This document shows, piece by piece, positions 25,449 through 35,225 of a DNA stretch of 55,194 nt. The notes below the pieces were generated by a model. It did not search any database. It was given only the letters and a program-made list of their open reading frames with translations, and was not told where the DNA came from. Position 1 is the stretch's first letter. Each line of letters begins with the position of its first letter. Source of the stretch: Prevotella sp. P5-50 (GTDB lineage Bacteria; Bacteroidota; Bacteroidia; Bacteroidales; Bacteroidaceae); the NCBI RefSeq assembly GCF_002251295.1, contig NZ_NPJA01000003.1, positions 1-55,194 on the forward strand, given 5' to 3'. The position numbers were made by a program, and so were the translations under genes.

Positions 25449-25545
25449 CCAAGGAAAATTCCTACGACAGCATTACCTGTACAGGTTCTATGGGTATGTT
25501 CTCAGCCTCCGTCTCTTCTACGAGTAGGTAGCACCCCTTAGTTAG
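25449..25545 (-). promoter_or_regulatory. TPP (thi-box) riboswitch
   Basis: On the minus strand the conserved parts occur in order: GGGGTGC, GGCTGAGAACATACCC, GAACCTGTACAGGTAATGC and CGTAGGAA. GGCTGAGA and the GAACCTG pyrophosphate-sensing side both match the family. It lies in the leader of the TonB receptor gene and should lower expression of the operon when thiamine diphosphate is plentiful. A separate hairpin (GTTAGC ... GCTAAC) just before it may take part in switching. Confidence 0.95.
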
Positions 25546-25563
25546 CGCTCTGCTAACCGATTG

Positions 25564-25594
25564 CAAAATTACTATAAATAATTGAAACTGCAAA
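25564..25594 (-). promoter_or_regulatory. Thiamine operon promoter
   Basis: TTTG (25594-25591), exactly 19 bases, TAATTTTG (25571-25564), placing the transcript start just ahead of the riboswitch. Confidence 0.85.
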
Positions 25595-25677
25595 ATTATT
25601 GTTATTTTTTTGAGCATGAGCACCTTGTGCGCAACAAAGAGGAACACACGACCTCCACCACTTCTTCCTGACAAAGC

Positions 25678-25880
25678 CTACAAGGAGAAACCGTTACCAA
25701 AGGAACTATAACGGGAGTTATCAGGATTGACCACGATTTGCTCTACTACGATTTCGGGAGCTATCATTACAAATCGGCAGATTGGGTAAACTTGAGTACA
25801 CGCTTCTCACTTTTTGCGAATCTCACATACTGTTCGGCTGCATTGACATAAAGTCCACAGAGGTCATCAATACTTAACAT
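25678..25880 (-). other. Two overlapping small frames (37 and 29 residues), unassigned
   Basis: A 37-residue frame starts at 25880 (MLSIDDLCGLYVNAAEQ) and ends in TAATG, whose ATG opens a 29-residue frame ending at 25678 (MIAPEIVVEQ). Coupling by TAATG is suggestive, and neither is low complexity. No promoter is seen and I do not recognise them; they could be fragments of an older, frame-shifted gene. The rest of 25881-26050 holds only the inverted repeat described separately. Confidence 0.25.
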
Positions 25881-25959
25881 GAAACTGTCTTACCATTCCA
25901 ATAATCGTCAAAACTACACACACCACCCCCCCATTCTTATAATTATATAATAGGTGTAA

Positions 25960-25997
25960 GCAGTATTGCCACACCTCCCAACGTGTGGCAATACTGC
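25960..25997. repeat. Perfect 15 bp inverted repeat
   Basis: Arms 25960-25974 and 25983-25997 are exact complements (GCAGTATTGCCACAC) around an 8-base loop. A weaker outer pair TAGGTG/CACCTA surrounds it. There is no T tract, so it is not an ordinary terminator. Confidence 0.75.
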
Positions 25998-26053
25998 CGA
26001 TGCCATGAGTACGCACCTATCGGTTGCGTAGCACGCCAAACTATAAGATAGAA

Positions 26054-26082
26054 GCACCATTGTCCAATGCAGACAATGGTGC
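26054..26082 (-). terminator. Terminator hairpin after upp
   Basis: Perfect 11 bp stem GCACCATTGTC/GACAATGGTGC with a 7-base loop, 8 bp beyond the upp stop. The T run after it is weak (TTCTATCTT). Confidence 0.6.
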
Positions 26083-26089
26083 CAAAGGG

Positions 26090-26746
26090 TTATAATTTCT
26101 CACCGTAGCAAAGGTCGCCACAGTCGCCAAAACCAGGAATGATATATTTGTGTTCATTCATTCCGGCATCAATGGCGGCACACCAAACAGTGGCATCGTC
26201 GGGCAACACAGGACGAATGGTATCAATTCCCTCTTGTGTAGCTATCACACTGGCGATATGTATCTTGCGAGGCTTACCTGTTTTGCAAAGCGCTTCAATG
26301 GCAGCAGCCATCGAACCACCTGTAGCCAGCATCGGATCAACAAGTATCAAAGTCTTGCCCTTAATGCTGGGCGATGCCATATACTCGGTATGAACGCCCA
26401 CTTCGGTATGCTCGCGGTTGGTGTACATGCGATAGGCAGACACAAAAGCATTCTCTGCACGGTCAAACACCTGAAGGAATCCTTCATGGAAAGGCAAGCC
26501 CGCACGCAATACAGTACCTACAACAATTTCATCTTTAGGCACTTGAATATCACAAATGCCCAACGGTGTGGTAACAGATTTCAACTTGTAATCGAGCGTC
26601 TTAGATATCTCATAAGCCATCAACTCACCCACACGCTTGATGTTATTACGGAACAACAGACGGTTGCGCTGATGATTCTTGTCGCGCAATTCAGCCATAT
26701 AGAGGTGCATCACGCTGTTCTCTTCATCGAAATTGATAATTTTCAT
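26090..26746 (-). CDS. upp: Uracil phosphoribosyltransferase
   Basis: Salvage enzyme joining uracil to PRPP to form UMP. 218 residues from ATG 26746. VGTVLRAGLPFHEG, the PRPP-binding LILVDPMLATGGSMAAAIEAL and the C-terminal YIIPGFGDCGDLCYG are diagnostic. A longer opening to 26830 would start upstream of the -7 box at 26769-26776, so the shorter start is used. Divergent from pckA. Confidence 0.95.
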   Translation of the reverse strand: MKIINFDEENSVMHLYMAELRDKNHQRNRLLFRNNIKRVGELMAYEISKTLDYKLKSVTTPLGICDIQVPKDEIVVGTVLRAGLPFHEGFLQVFDRAENAFVSAYRMYTNREHTEVGVHTEYMASPSIKGKTLILVDPMLATGGSMAAAIEALCKTGKPRKIHIASVIATQEGIDTIRPVLPDDATVWCAAIDAGMNEHKYIIPGFGDCGDLCYGEKL

Positions 26747-26768
26747 AGATTGCTTCGGTTTTTGACCG

Positions 26769-26776
26769 CAAAGATA
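26769..26776 (-). promoter_or_regulatory. -7 box of upp
   Basis: TATCTTTG on the minus strand, 23 bases ahead of the upp start. Confidence 0.6.
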
Positions 26777-26914
26777 AGAAATGTTCGCGGAATTTTGCAA
26801 AGTCAGCGTGACAATTATTTGCGAGACCACCCATTTTTAACTACTTTAACCAAAAAATGGCCCATCTAAACGCTAAAAAAACTAAAAGCCGACCAGTAAA
26901 TTCGGAATTCTTTG

Positions 26915-26922
26915 TAACTTTG
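26915..26922 (+). promoter_or_regulatory. -7 box of pckA
   Basis: TAACTTTG, 50 bases before the pckA start. No exact -33 TTTG at the standard distance. Confidence 0.6.
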
Positions 26923-26972
26923 CGCCGTAAAACGGATAATAGTAATTTCAAACTCAAATATTTTTCATTATT

Positions 26973-28586
26973 ATGGCAAAGTTAGATTTGACACAGTATG
27001 GCATCACAGGCTCAACCGTGATTGCTCACAATCCTTCGTATGAGTTTCTCTTTGAAGAGGAGACAAAGGCAGGACTGACTGGTTTCGATAAAGGTCAGAA
27101 CACTGAGCTCAACGCAGTAAACGTAAAGACCGGTATCTACACCGGACGTTCTCCTAAGGACAAGTACATCGTTGACGATGCACAGAGCCACAATAAGGTT
27201 TGGTGGACCACCGAAGAATACAAGAACGACAACCACCCCATGAGCGAGGAGGTTTGGGCAAAAGTTAAGGATATCGCTATCAAGGAGCTCTGCAACAAGC
27301 AGCTCTACGTAGTTGATGCTTTCTGCGGTGCCAACGAGGCAACACGTCTGGCTGTACGCTTCATCGTTGAAGTAGCATGGCAGGCACACTTTGTTACCAA
27401 CATGTTCATCCAGCCTACCAAAGAGGAACTGGAGAACTTCAAACCTAACTTCGTTATCTACAATGCCTCTAAGGCTAAGGTTGAGAACTTCAAAGAGCTC
27501 GGCCTCAACTCAGAAACTTGCGTAGCCTTCAACACCACTTCACGCGAACAGTGCATCATCAACACATGGTACGGCGGTGAGATGAAGAAGGGTATGTTCT
27601 CTATGCAGAACTACTTCCTGCCTCTCCAGGGCATTGCTTCTATGCACTGCTCAGCCAATACCGATATGGAAGGTAAGAACACCGCAATCTTCTTCGGTCT
27701 CTCTGGTACAGGTAAGACCACTCTTTCTACCGATCCTAAGCGTCTGCTTATCGGTGACGACGAGCACGGATGGGACGACGAAGGCGTATTCAACCTCGAA
27801 GGTGGTTGCTATGCAAAGGTTATTAACCTCGACAAAGAAAGCGAACCCGATATCTACGGTGCTATCAAGCGCAACGCTCTGCTCGAGAACGTAACAGTTG
27901 CTGCCGACGGCAAGATCGACTTCGCAGACAAGAGCGTAACTGAGAACACCCGCGTATCATATCCTATCGAGCACATCGAGAAGATCGTGAAGAAGGTGAA
28001 CGGTCGTAGCGCAGGTCCTGCTGCCAAGAACGTTATCTTCCTGTCAGCCGACGCATTCGGCGTACTGCCTCCAGTATCTATCCTGTCTCCTGAGCAGACC
28101 AAGTACTACTTCCTCAGCGGATTCACCGCTAAGTTGGCTGGTACAGAGCGCGGTATCACCGAGCCTACTCCAACCTTCTCTGCTTGCTTCGGTCAGGCAT
28201 TCCTCGAGTTGCATCCTACCAAGTATGCTGAAGAGCTCGTGAAAAAGATGGAGAAGAGCGGTGCCAAGGCTTATCTCGTAAACACTGGTTGGAATGGTAC
28301 TGGCAAGCGTATCTCTATCCGCGACACTCGTGGTATCATCGATGCTATCCTCGGTGGCGCTATCCTGAACGCTCCTACCAAGAAGATTCCTTACTTCGAC
28401 TTCGAAGTTCCCACACAGCTTGAGGGTGTTGACACCAACATTCTCGACCCACGCGACACTTACGCTGACGCTGCAGAGTGGAACAAGAAGGCTGAGGATC
28501 TGGCTGCCCGCTTCATCAAGAACTTCAAGAAGTATGAGGGCAACGAGGCTGGTAAGGCTCTCGTAGCTGCTGGTCCAAAACTCTAA
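26973..28586 (+). CDS. pckA: Phosphoenolpyruvate carboxykinase (ATP)
   Basis: 537 residues; interconverts oxaloacetate and PEP with ATP/ADP. In Bacteroidales it is known to run towards CO2 fixation on the route to succinate. The P-loop GLSGTGKT lies at residues 242-249, preceded by the metal/substrate region [18 protein letters not shown] and followed by [16 protein letters not shown] and ENTRVSYPI. Full length, strong codon bias, own promoter and a strong terminator at 28614-28645. Confidence 0.97.
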   Translation: MAKLDLTQYGITGSTVIAHNPSYEFLFEEETKAGLTGFDKGQNTELNAVNVKTGIYTGRSPKDKYIVDDAQSHNKVWWTTEEYKNDNHPMSEEVWAKVKDIAIKELCNKQLYVVDAFCGANEATRLAVRFIVEVAWQAHFVTNMFIQPTKEELENFKPNFVIYNASKAKVENFKELGLNSETCVAFNTTSREQCIINTWYGGEMKKGMFSMQNYFLPLQGIASMHCSANTDMEGKNTAIFFGLSGTGKTTLSTDPKRLLIGDDEHGWDDEGVFNLEGGCYAKVINLDKESEPDIYGAIKRNALLENVTVAADGKIDFADKSVTENTRVSYPIEHIEKIVKKVNGRSAGPAAKNVIFLSADAFGVLPPVSILSPEQTKYYFLSGFTAKLAGTERGITEPTPTFSACFGQAFLELHPTKYAEELVKKMEKSGAKAYLVNTGWNGTGKRISIRDTRGIIDAILGGAILNAPTKKIPYFDFEVPTQLEGVDTNILDPRDTYADAAEWNKKAEDLAARFIKNFKKYEGNEAGKALVAAGPKL

Positions 28587-28613
28587 TAGACCCGTCTATT
28601 CATTCTAAATATG

Positions 28614-28645
28614 GCTCGTTTCCTCCGTGGAAACGGGCTTTTTTT
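28614..28645 (+). terminator. pckA terminator
   Basis: Stem GCTCGTTTCC (28614-28623) with GGAAACGGGC (28629-28638), loop TCCGT, then T7. Confidence 0.85.
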
Positions 28646-28819
28646 GTTATACACCTTCTTTCAGAAATTGACAGAAGTCAAAGAAACATAGCAAACCGAC
28701 AAAATAAAGACCTCTACACGATGGTCATCTGAAAGAAATGTAGTTACTTTGCACCCGCAATTGAGAGATAAAGGTAAAAGATTTATTTAGGAACTAATAG
28801 ACAAGAATTCTAATTAATT

Positions 28820-28912
28820 ATGTTTGATTTACACACAATGGCCATTCTGGCGACTGTGGCAATATCGGCTGTCATGTGCCTAATAACATTGACACACACG
28901 AATGTCCGTTAA
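28820..28912 (+). CDS. Small membrane peptide, 30 residues
   Basis: ATG at 28820, TAA at 28910-28912. After MFDLHTM the middle is hydrophobic (AILATVAISAVMCLITL), enough for one membrane segment, and the end is polar. Upstream at 28744-28751 is TTACTTTG, near the -7 consensus, and a terminator follows 5 bp after the stop, so the transcript looks like a unit of its own. The function is unknown. It is too short for most gene callers. Confidence 0.5.
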   Translation: MFDLHTMAILATVAISAVMCLITLTHTNVR

Positions 28913-28917
28913 CAACA

Positions 28918-28954
28918 AGAGTGCGACTTGAGCTATTCATGTCACACTCTTTTT
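28918..28954 (+). terminator. Terminator after the small membrane peptide
   Basis: AGAGTGCGAC (28918-28927) pairs with GTCACACTCT (28941-28950), one mismatch, followed by a T run. Confidence 0.65.
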
Positions 28955-29041
28955 ATGTTTAGAAATTCTAAAATATGTCACATTATCATATAATTTACTT
29001 AATAAAAGCACCAAATATGACGCTATTTGCAGAATTGTGAG

Positions 29042-29049
29042 TAAATTTG
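29042..29049 (+). promoter_or_regulatory. -7 box of the DUF6242 operon
   Basis: TAAATTTG, 23 bases before the ATG at 29073. Confidence 0.55.
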
Positions 29050-29072
29050 CATCCAAAATTGAAATATTTCAA

Positions 29073-30431
29073 ATGAAAAAACTCGTAAATGCAGCATGCA
29101 TGCTGTTGGTCATAGCTGTTTTGACATCATGTCTGAAGTCTAACGATGATGAGGCCGTATATTATAACGACGCCGCAATCACGTCGTTTACCTTGGGCAC
29201 ACTCAACCGCTATCTGCACACAACAACAGCAGCAGGAAAGGACTCTATCTACAAGACAAGCGTAGCAGCATCAAGCTACAAATTCAACATCGACCAGATC
29301 AATCACGTCATCTTCAACCCCGACTCACTGCCTTTGGGTATTGATGCGTCAAAGGTGGTATGCACCATAGGTACAAAGAACAATGGCATAGTAGTCATCA
29401 AAAACCTCAACAACGACTCACTGAAATTCTACACCTCATCAGACAGCATCGACTTTTCGCAACCACGCGAAGCCCGTGTCTATGCTACCGATGGTATGTC
29501 GTATCAGAAATACACCATCAAAGTGAATGTCCACCAAGAAGACGGCGATGCCTTTGGATGGAAACAAATGGCTGACAACAACCAGTTGGCAGCACTCTCT
29601 GGCATGAAGGCCATGGTATTGGGCAAGCGTATCTTCGTATTCGGCAACGATGGCGGCACTACCGTTGGCTATACCACCACCGATGGCAACGAATGGACTA
29701 CACTCACTCCCAACATCAACACACCGCTGACCGCAGGAGCATACAAACAAACCGTGGCAAATGCAGATTCTATCTACATGATGAACGGCAACATGCTGTT
29801 GCGCACTGCCGACGGCAGCCAATGGGACGAGATTGGCGAGACAACAGCTATTGCCAAACTCATCGGTGCAAGCAAGAAAGAACTCTACGGCATGACTGCC
29901 GACAACAAACTCATGGTATCACGCGACGGTGGACACCAGTGGCAAGCCGATGCCATCGACGCAAGCGAATCACTCCTACCCACTGCAACAGTCGCCACGA
30001 CATGCTATCCAATGAACATGGCAGACTCTACCGACTATGTCGTTATGGCAGGCAACAGTACAGCAAACGCCAAAGCTGCCGTGGTATGGAGAAAGATTGC
30101 AGAATTCAACTATCATAGCGAGCCAGGACAATGGGTATATATGGAAGCCGACGGCAACAGATACGAACTGCCACAACTCGACAACCTCACACTGGTGCCC
30201 TACGATGACGGCGTACTCGCCATCGGTACGGTGAATGGCAATTTTACCTATATCTACCAGTCGCGCGACAACGGTATCACTTGGAAAAAGAACAAGTACT
30301 ACCAACTGCCAAACGATTTCGATACCAGCACCACACGCTATGCCGCCACATCAGACGGTGTGAATATCTGGCTCTTCGGCGGAGTAAACGGCGAAGTATG
30401 GCGTGGCAGACTCAACAAACTGGCGTGGTAA
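29073..30431 (+). CDS. DUF6242-like lipoprotein with beta-propeller-type repeats
   Basis: 452 residues from ATG 29073; an upstream in-frame opening at 29037 would begin before the -7 box and is rejected. Lipoprotein signal ending VLTSCLK. The N-terminal part has an Ig-like segment (YQKYTIKVNVH); the rest has repeated BNR-like units with SRDGGHQW and SRDNGITWKK (the Asp-box pattern S-x-D-x-G-x-x-W), as in a WD-like propeller. Surface or periplasmic, of unknown ligand. The DUF6089 gene overlaps or abuts its end. Confidence 0.75.
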   Translation: MKKLVNAACMLLVIAVLTSCLKSNDDEAVYYNDAAITSFTLGTLNRYLHTTTAAGKDSIYKTSVAASSYKFNIDQINHVIFNPDSLPLGIDASKVVCTIGTKNNGIVVIKNLNNDSLKFYTSSDSIDFSQPREARVYATDGMSYQKYTIKVNVHQEDGDAFGWKQMADNNQLAALSGMKAMVLGKRIFVFGNDGGTTVGYTTTDGNEWTTLTPNINTPLTAGAYKQTVANADSIYMMNGNMLLRTADGSQWDEIGETTAIAKLIGASKKELYGMTADNKLMVSRDGGHQWQADAIDASESLLPTATVATTCYPMNMADSTDYVVMAGNSTANAKAAVVWRKIAEFNYHSEPGQWVYMEADGNRYELPQLDNLTLVPYDDGVLAIGTVNGNFTYIYQSRDNGITWKKNKYYQLPNDFDTSTTRYAATSDGVNIWLFGGVNGEVWRGRLNKLAW

Positions 30432-31119
30432 AAGAACGAAACTATCTTTGAGAAAGATACTGCAAACACTGGTTCTCCTCACACTGACCATACATGCCAG
30501 TGCACAGGAAGCTCCCGAATATCGAGCCGAGATAGGCGGGGCAATAGGACTGGTGGCCTATGAAGGCGATTTCAACGGCAATCCGCTACGCAACCAGCAA
30601 CCCATGCTGACCCTCGTAGGACGCTATCGCCTCAATCCACGCATGGCACTGGCTGCCAATATCAGTTGGGGACAACTGAAAGGATCGTCAACCCATGCCA
30701 ACACCTACTACCCGGATTTGGAGCCCATGAGCTTCAAACATTCGGTGGCAGACATAGGTATGAGGTATGAATATAACTTCTGGCCCTACGGCACAGGACA
30801 TGAATATCGGGGAGCGCAACGGTTTACACCTTATATATATATAGGTATCGGAGCCACCATCGCAAAACCGGAAAAGACAGAAGCAGCTGTCAACATGCCA
30901 ATTGGCGCAGGTGTGAAATACAAGATAGGCGACCGTACCAATGTCGCAATGGAATGGACCATACACTTCACAACCAGCGATAAAATCGACGGTGTGGCAG
31001 ATCCATACGGCATCAAGAGCAGTGGACTCTTCAAGAATACCGATGGTTACAGCCACCTGCGGTTGTCACTGACATACGACATCTGGAGAAAATGCAAAAC
31101 GTGTAACAACGATATATAA
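30403..31119 (+). CDS. DUF6089-like outer-membrane beta-barrel protein
   Basis: Up to 238 residues. A signal peptide (LRKILQTLVLLTLTIHASAQ) is followed by a small barrel with alternating strands: EYRAEIGGAIGLVAYEGDF, RYRLNPRMALAANISWG, PYIYIGIGATIAKP. The long form opens at GTG 30403 inside the previous gene; a TTG at 30448 places the signal peptide at the very start and may be the real one. The protein stops directly against the uppS start (31120), the usual arrangement upstream of uppS in Bacteroidales. Role unknown, probably envelope assembly by context. Confidence 0.72.
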   Translation: MADSTNWRGKRTKLSLRKILQTLVLLTLTIHASAQEAPEYRAEIGGAIGLVAYEGDFNGNPLRNQQPMLTLVGRYRLNPRMALAANISWGQLKGSSTHANTYYPDLEPMSFKHSVADIGMRYEYNFWPYGTGHEYRGAQRFTPYIYIGIGATIAKPEKTEAAVNMPIGAGVKYKIGDRTNVAMEWTIHFTTSDKIDGVADPYGIKSSGLFKNTDGYSHLRLSLTYDIWRKCKTCNNDI

Positions 31120-31866
31120 ATGACTATGAACAAGCAACTGGATATGACACGCATCCCCGAGCACATTGCCATTATCATGGATGGCAACGGGCGTTGGGCA
31201 CAACAGCGAGGTAAAGAGCGTAGCTATGGACACCAAGCCGGTGTAGAGGCTGTAAAACGCATCACCTCGGAGTCTGCCAAACTGGGAGTTAAGTATCTGA
31301 CACTATACACATTCTCTACAGAGAACTGGAGCCGCCCTGCTGACGAGGTTGCAGCACTGATGGGACTGATACTCACATCACTCGAAGACGAACTCTTCAT
31401 GAAGAACAATGTACGCTTCCGCGTCATTGGCGATGTCTCAAGAATGCCAGAGTCTGTCGTTCAGAAACTACGCGAGACCGAAGAGCATACTGCCAACAAT
31501 ACTACCATGACCTTGGTAGTAGCGTTGAGTTATTCGTCGAAATGGGAAATCACCAAAGCCATGCGTGATATCGCAACAGAAGTGAAACAAGGCACCCTGT
31601 CTGTTGATGCCATCGACGACACCACCATCAGCCAGCATCTGGCAACCAATTTCATGCCAGATCCCGAACTGCTGATACGTACAGGCGGAGAATTGCGCAT
31701 CTCCAACTATCTGCTGTGGCAGATAGCCTATTCAGAATTGTATTTCTGTGATACATTCTGGCCCGACTTCGATGAAGCAGCGTTGCACGAAGCCATTGCC
31801 AATTACCAACAGCGCCAACGTCGTTTTGGCAAGACCGAAGCACAGGTGGAAAATGAAGAGAAATAA
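31120..31866 (+). CDS. uppS: Isoprenyl transferase (undecaprenyl diphosphate synthase)
   Basis: Builds the C55 lipid carrier used for peptidoglycan, O-antigen and other envelope glycans. 248 residues. Asp21 in [10 protein letters not shown] is the metal-binding residue; [23 protein letters not shown] and the C-terminal [21 protein letters not shown] are all conserved. Translation begins at the base after the DUF6089 stop. It leads into bamA 20 bp on. Confidence 0.96.
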   Translation: MTMNKQLDMTRIPEHIAIIMDGNGRWAQQRGKERSYGHQAGVEAVKRITSESAKLGVKYLTLYTFSTENWSRPADEVAALMGLILTSLEDELFMKNNVRFRVIGDVSRMPESVVQKLRETEEHTANNTTMTLVVALSYSSKWEITKAMRDIATEVKQGTLSVDAIDDTTISQHLATNFMPDPELLIRTGGELRISNYLLWQIAYSELYFCDTFWPDFDEAALHEAIANYQQRQRRFGKTEAQVENEEK

Positions 31867-31886
31867 CAACGGAAATAATTAGTAAA

Positions 31887-34577
31887 GTGAGAAATATATT
31901 CTATTCCAACAAATTGACAGACATGGCAAAGTGCATGATGCTGCTTTGCACCATACTCTTCCTTCCTGCCGCTGTTAAAGCACAGGATGTGATTACCAAT
32001 CCCGAAATCTCCTATACAGGCACACCGCGTGTTTGTGAGATTGGCGGTATAGCTGTAAAAGGCGTAGAAGGTTACGAAGACTATGTGCTGACAGGTCTGT
32101 CAGGACTCTCCGTAGGTCAAGTCATCAGTGTACCAGGTTCTGAAATCACCGATGCCGTGAAGCGTTACTGGCGTCACGGACTGTTCTCGAAAGTGGCTAT
32201 CACTGCCGACTCTATCGTAGGTTCAAAGATTTATCTCTGCATCCATCTCGGCACTCGCCCACGCGTAAGCCGCATCAACTATAATGGTGTGAAGAAGAGC
32301 GAACGCGAAGATTTGGAAAACAAGCTGGGTATTATGAAGGGAAACCAGATTACGCCCAACATGATAGACCGTGCAAAGATTCTCGCCAAGCGCTATTTTG
32401 ACGATAAAGGATATAAGAACGCAGAAATCAGCATCCTTCAGCGCGACGATGTATCCAATAAGGATCAGGTGATTCTTGACGTTGATATCGACAAGAAAGA
32501 CAAGATGAAGGTGCGTCACATCATCATCGAAGGCAACGAAAAACTCAAGAGAAACAAGATTACAGGTACATTCTTTAAGAACGGAGCCTTTGCCAAGATA
32601 CACGAAGCCGGCAAGTTCAAAAACTTCTTCAAAGCCAAGAAGTTCACCCCTGAACGCTACGAAACCGACAAGAAAAACCTGATTGAAAAATACAACGAGC
32701 TCGGTTATCGCGATGCCACCATTTTGGAAGACTCGGTATGGAACGAAGACGAGAAGCACGTCAACGTATATATCAAGGTGGATGAAGGTCAGCAATACTA
32801 CATCCGCAATATAGAATGGGTGGGTAACTCAGTACTCACCAGCGACTTCCTCAACAATGCCTTGGGCATGAAGAAGGGCGATGTCTATAATCAGAAACTG
32901 ATGAACAAACGTCTGAAAGAAGATGAAGATGCCGTGGGTAACTACTATTGGAACAACGGATACATCTTCTATCAGCTCGACCCCACCGAAGTCAATATTG
33001 TGGGCGACTCTATCGACCTTGAGATGCGTATCACCGAAAACCAGCAGGCTCACATCAATGCTGTACGCATCTATGGTAACGACCGCCTCTATGAAGAAGT
33101 TGTTCGCCGTGAGTTGCGTACCAAGCCCGGTGACCTCTTCTCTAAAGATGCTGTGATGCGTTCTGCCCGTGAGATTGGTAACATGGGATACTTCAATGCT
33201 GAGACCATCAACCCAGATATCAAGCCTAACTATGAGGACGGCACCGTGGATATCAACTGGGAATTGGAACAGAAGTCTAACGACCAACTTGAATTCTCAC
33301 TGGGTTGGGGACAGACTGGTGTAATCGGTCGAATCGGCATAAAGCTCAACAACTTCTCCATGCGCAACCTCTTTGGTAAGAACAAGATGCACCGTGGTAT
33401 CATGCCTATCGGTGATGGCGAACAACTGTCACTGTCGTTGCAGACCAACGGACGCTACTATACCTCGCTCTCTACAGGTTACAGCACCGGATGGTTTGGT
33501 GGCAAGCGCCCGAATGCATTAAACGTCAGCGCCTTCTTCTCTAAGCAGAGCGATATTTCAAGCAGTTACCGCAACAACAGCTACTATAACAACTACCTCA
33601 ACTACATGTATGGTTTTGGTTCGTACAACGACTTCGGTCACAACTACGACGCTATGCTCGACGACGATAAGTATATTGAGATGTTCGGTGTAGCATTGGG
33701 ATGGGGTAAGCGTTTGCGCTGGCCCGACGACTATTTCCAATTGTCAATGCAGTTGGCATACACCCGTTATATGCTGCGCGACTGGAGTTACTTTATCATC
33801 AGCAACGGTAACTGTAACAACATCAACCTCGGTATTACGCTGTCACGTACATCTATCGACAACCAGCTTTTCCCACGTCAGGGATCAGAGTTCTCAGCAT
33901 CCGTACAGCTCACTCCACCATGGTCTTTGTTCGACCACAAAGACTATTCCACCCTCGCCACCGACCGCTATTCAGCAGCCTACGAGCGTGAATTGCAGGA
34001 GAAATACCGTTGGATAGAATACCACAAATGGAAGTTTAAGTCAAAGACCTATACTGCGTTGACCAGCGGTCAGAAGTGTTTCGTGCTGATGACCCGTGTC
34101 GAACTCGGTCTGTTGGGCTCCTACAATAAAGACAAGAAGTCGCCTTTCGAAACCTTCTATGTGGGTGGTGACGGTATGAGTGGCTACTCTACTGGTTATG
34201 CCGAAGAGACCATCGGTCTGCGCGGTTATGAGAACGGTTCGATATCAAACACCGCAGCCTATCATGCAGGCACGAGTGCATACTATAATGCCTATGCCTA
34301 CGACCGCTTCACCCTGGAGCTTCGCTATCCATTCATGTTGGGTAACACCACCATCTACGGCCTTGGATTCCTTGAAGGCGGTAACGCATGGGTAGATACC
34401 AAGAAGTTTAATCCCTTCGACATGAAGCGTTCTGCCGGTCTGGGTGTCCGCATCTTCCTCCCAATGGTAGGTATGATGGGTATCGACTGGGCTTATGGCT
34501 TTGACAAGGTATATAACAACGGCAGCTACCAGAAGGGCGGCAGCCAGTTCCACTTCATTCTCGGACAAGAGTTCTAA
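31887..34577 (+). CDS. bamA: Outer-membrane assembly protein BamA
   Basis: Core of the machine that inserts beta-barrels into the outer membrane. 896 residues from GTG 31887; ATG 31923 would give a tidier signal peptide (MAKCMMLLCTILFLP ... AQD) and is a serious alternative. Five POTRA domains follow (for example VRHIIIEGNEKLKRNKI, YIRNIEWVGNSVLTSDFL, INAVRIYGNDRLYEE), then the 16-strand barrel with GLRGYENGSIS close to the VRGY/F loop, ending in the C-terminal Phe of LGQEF. POTRA 3 contains a Lys/Phe-rich stretch (FKNFFKAKKF). The skp genes that follow encode its helper chaperones. Confidence 0.95.
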   Translation: MRNIFYSNKLTDMAKCMMLLCTILFLPAAVKAQDVITNPEISYTGTPRVCEIGGIAVKGVEGYEDYVLTGLSGLSVGQVISVPGSEITDAVKRYWRHGLFSKVAITADSIVGSKIYLCIHLGTRPRVSRINYNGVKKSEREDLENKLGIMKGNQITPNMIDRAKILAKRYFDDKGYKNAEISILQRDDVSNKDQVILDVDIDKKDKMKVRHIIIEGNEKLKRNKITGTFFKNGAFAKIHEAGKFKNFFKAKKFTPERYETDKKNLIEKYNELGYRDATILEDSVWNEDEKHVNVYIKVDEGQQYYIRNIEWVGNSVLTSDFLNNALGMKKGDVYNQKLMNKRLKEDEDAVGNYYWNNGYIFYQLDPTEVNIVGDSIDLEMRITENQQAHINAVRIYGNDRLYEEVVRRELRTKPGDLFSKDAVMRSAREIGNMGYFNAETINPDIKPNYEDGTVDINWELEQKSNDQLEFSLGWGQTGVIGRIGIKLNNFSMRNLFGKNKMHRGIMPIGDGEQLSLSLQTNGRYYTSLSTGYSTGWFGGKRPNALNVSAFFSKQSDISSSYRNNSYYNNYLNYMYGFGSYNDFGHNYDAMLDDDKYIEMFGVALGWGKRLRWPDDYFQLSMQLAYTRYMLRDWSYFIISNGNCNNINLGITLSRTSIDNQLFPRQGSEFSASVQLTPPWSLFDHKDYSTLATDRYSAAYERELQEKYRWIEYHKWKFKSKTYTALTSGQKCFVLMTRVELGLLGSYNKDKKSPFETFYVGGDGMSGYSTGYAEETIGLRGYENGSISNTAAYHAGTSAYYNAYAYDRFTLELRYPFMLGNTTIYGLGFLEGGNAWVDTKKFNPFDMKRSAGLGVRIFLPMVGMMGIDWAYGFDKVYNNGSYQKGGSQFHFILGQEF

Positions 34578-34610
34578 CCTTATAAAACCTACAGAAAGGA
34601 GACTGTTGAT

Positions 34611-35174
34611 ATGAAGAAAGAATACAAGACAATGGGCAAAACCCTACTGATGGCACTCGCCGCCAAGGCACTATTGGTCGCAGCCATCATGATCTTCCTG
34701 CCCCAGAGTGCCAGTGCACAGAAGTTTGCATTGCTCGACATGGACTATATTCTCAAGAACATTCCAGCCTACGAGCGTGCTAACGAACAGCTGACACAGA
34801 TTTCCAAGAAGTGGCAGGCAGAGGTGGAAGCCATCCAGACAGAAGCACAAAGCATGTACAAGAACTACCAGCGCGACGTCGTGTTCCTTTCAGAAGAACA
34901 GAAGAAGGAGCGCCAAGACGCTGTCATGAAGAAGGAGCGCGAGGCTGCCGAACTTAAAAAGAAGTATTTCGGACCCGACGGTGAACTCTTCAAGAAGCGC
35001 AACGCACTCATTGCTCCTATTCAGGAACTGGTATATAACGCTGTGAGCGATGTAGCAGAATCACGCGGTTATCAGTTGGTATTGGACCGTGCGAGTGATT
35101 CGGGCATCATCTACGGATCTCCCCGCATCGACATTTCCGACGATGTACTGTCGCGTTTGGGTTCCACACGCTAA
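34611..35174 (+). CDS. skp: OmpH/Skp-family periplasmic chaperone, paralogue 1
   Basis: 187 residues. Signal peptide ending SASAQ, then FALLDMDYILKNIPAYE, a long charged coiled coil (about residues 55-125) and a C-terminal strand segment ending in GYQLVLDRASDSGIIYG. Skp trimers hold unfolded outer-membrane proteins on the way to BamA. First of three tandem copies; 33 bp after bamA. The coiled coil carries an extra segment (ELKKKYFGPDGELFKK) not seen in the next copy. Confidence 0.9.
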   Translation: MKKEYKTMGKTLLMALAAKALLVAAIMIFLPQSASAQKFALLDMDYILKNIPAYERANEQLTQISKKWQAEVEAIQTEAQSMYKNYQRDVVFLSEEQKKERQDAVMKKEREAAELKKKYFGPDGELFKKRNALIAPIQELVYNAVSDVAESRGYQLVLDRASDSGIIYGSPRIDISDDVLSRLGSTR

Positions 35175-35225
35175 CTTCAAAATAAAACAGAAAGAAACAA
35201 TAATAACTAAACAAACAATTAAACA

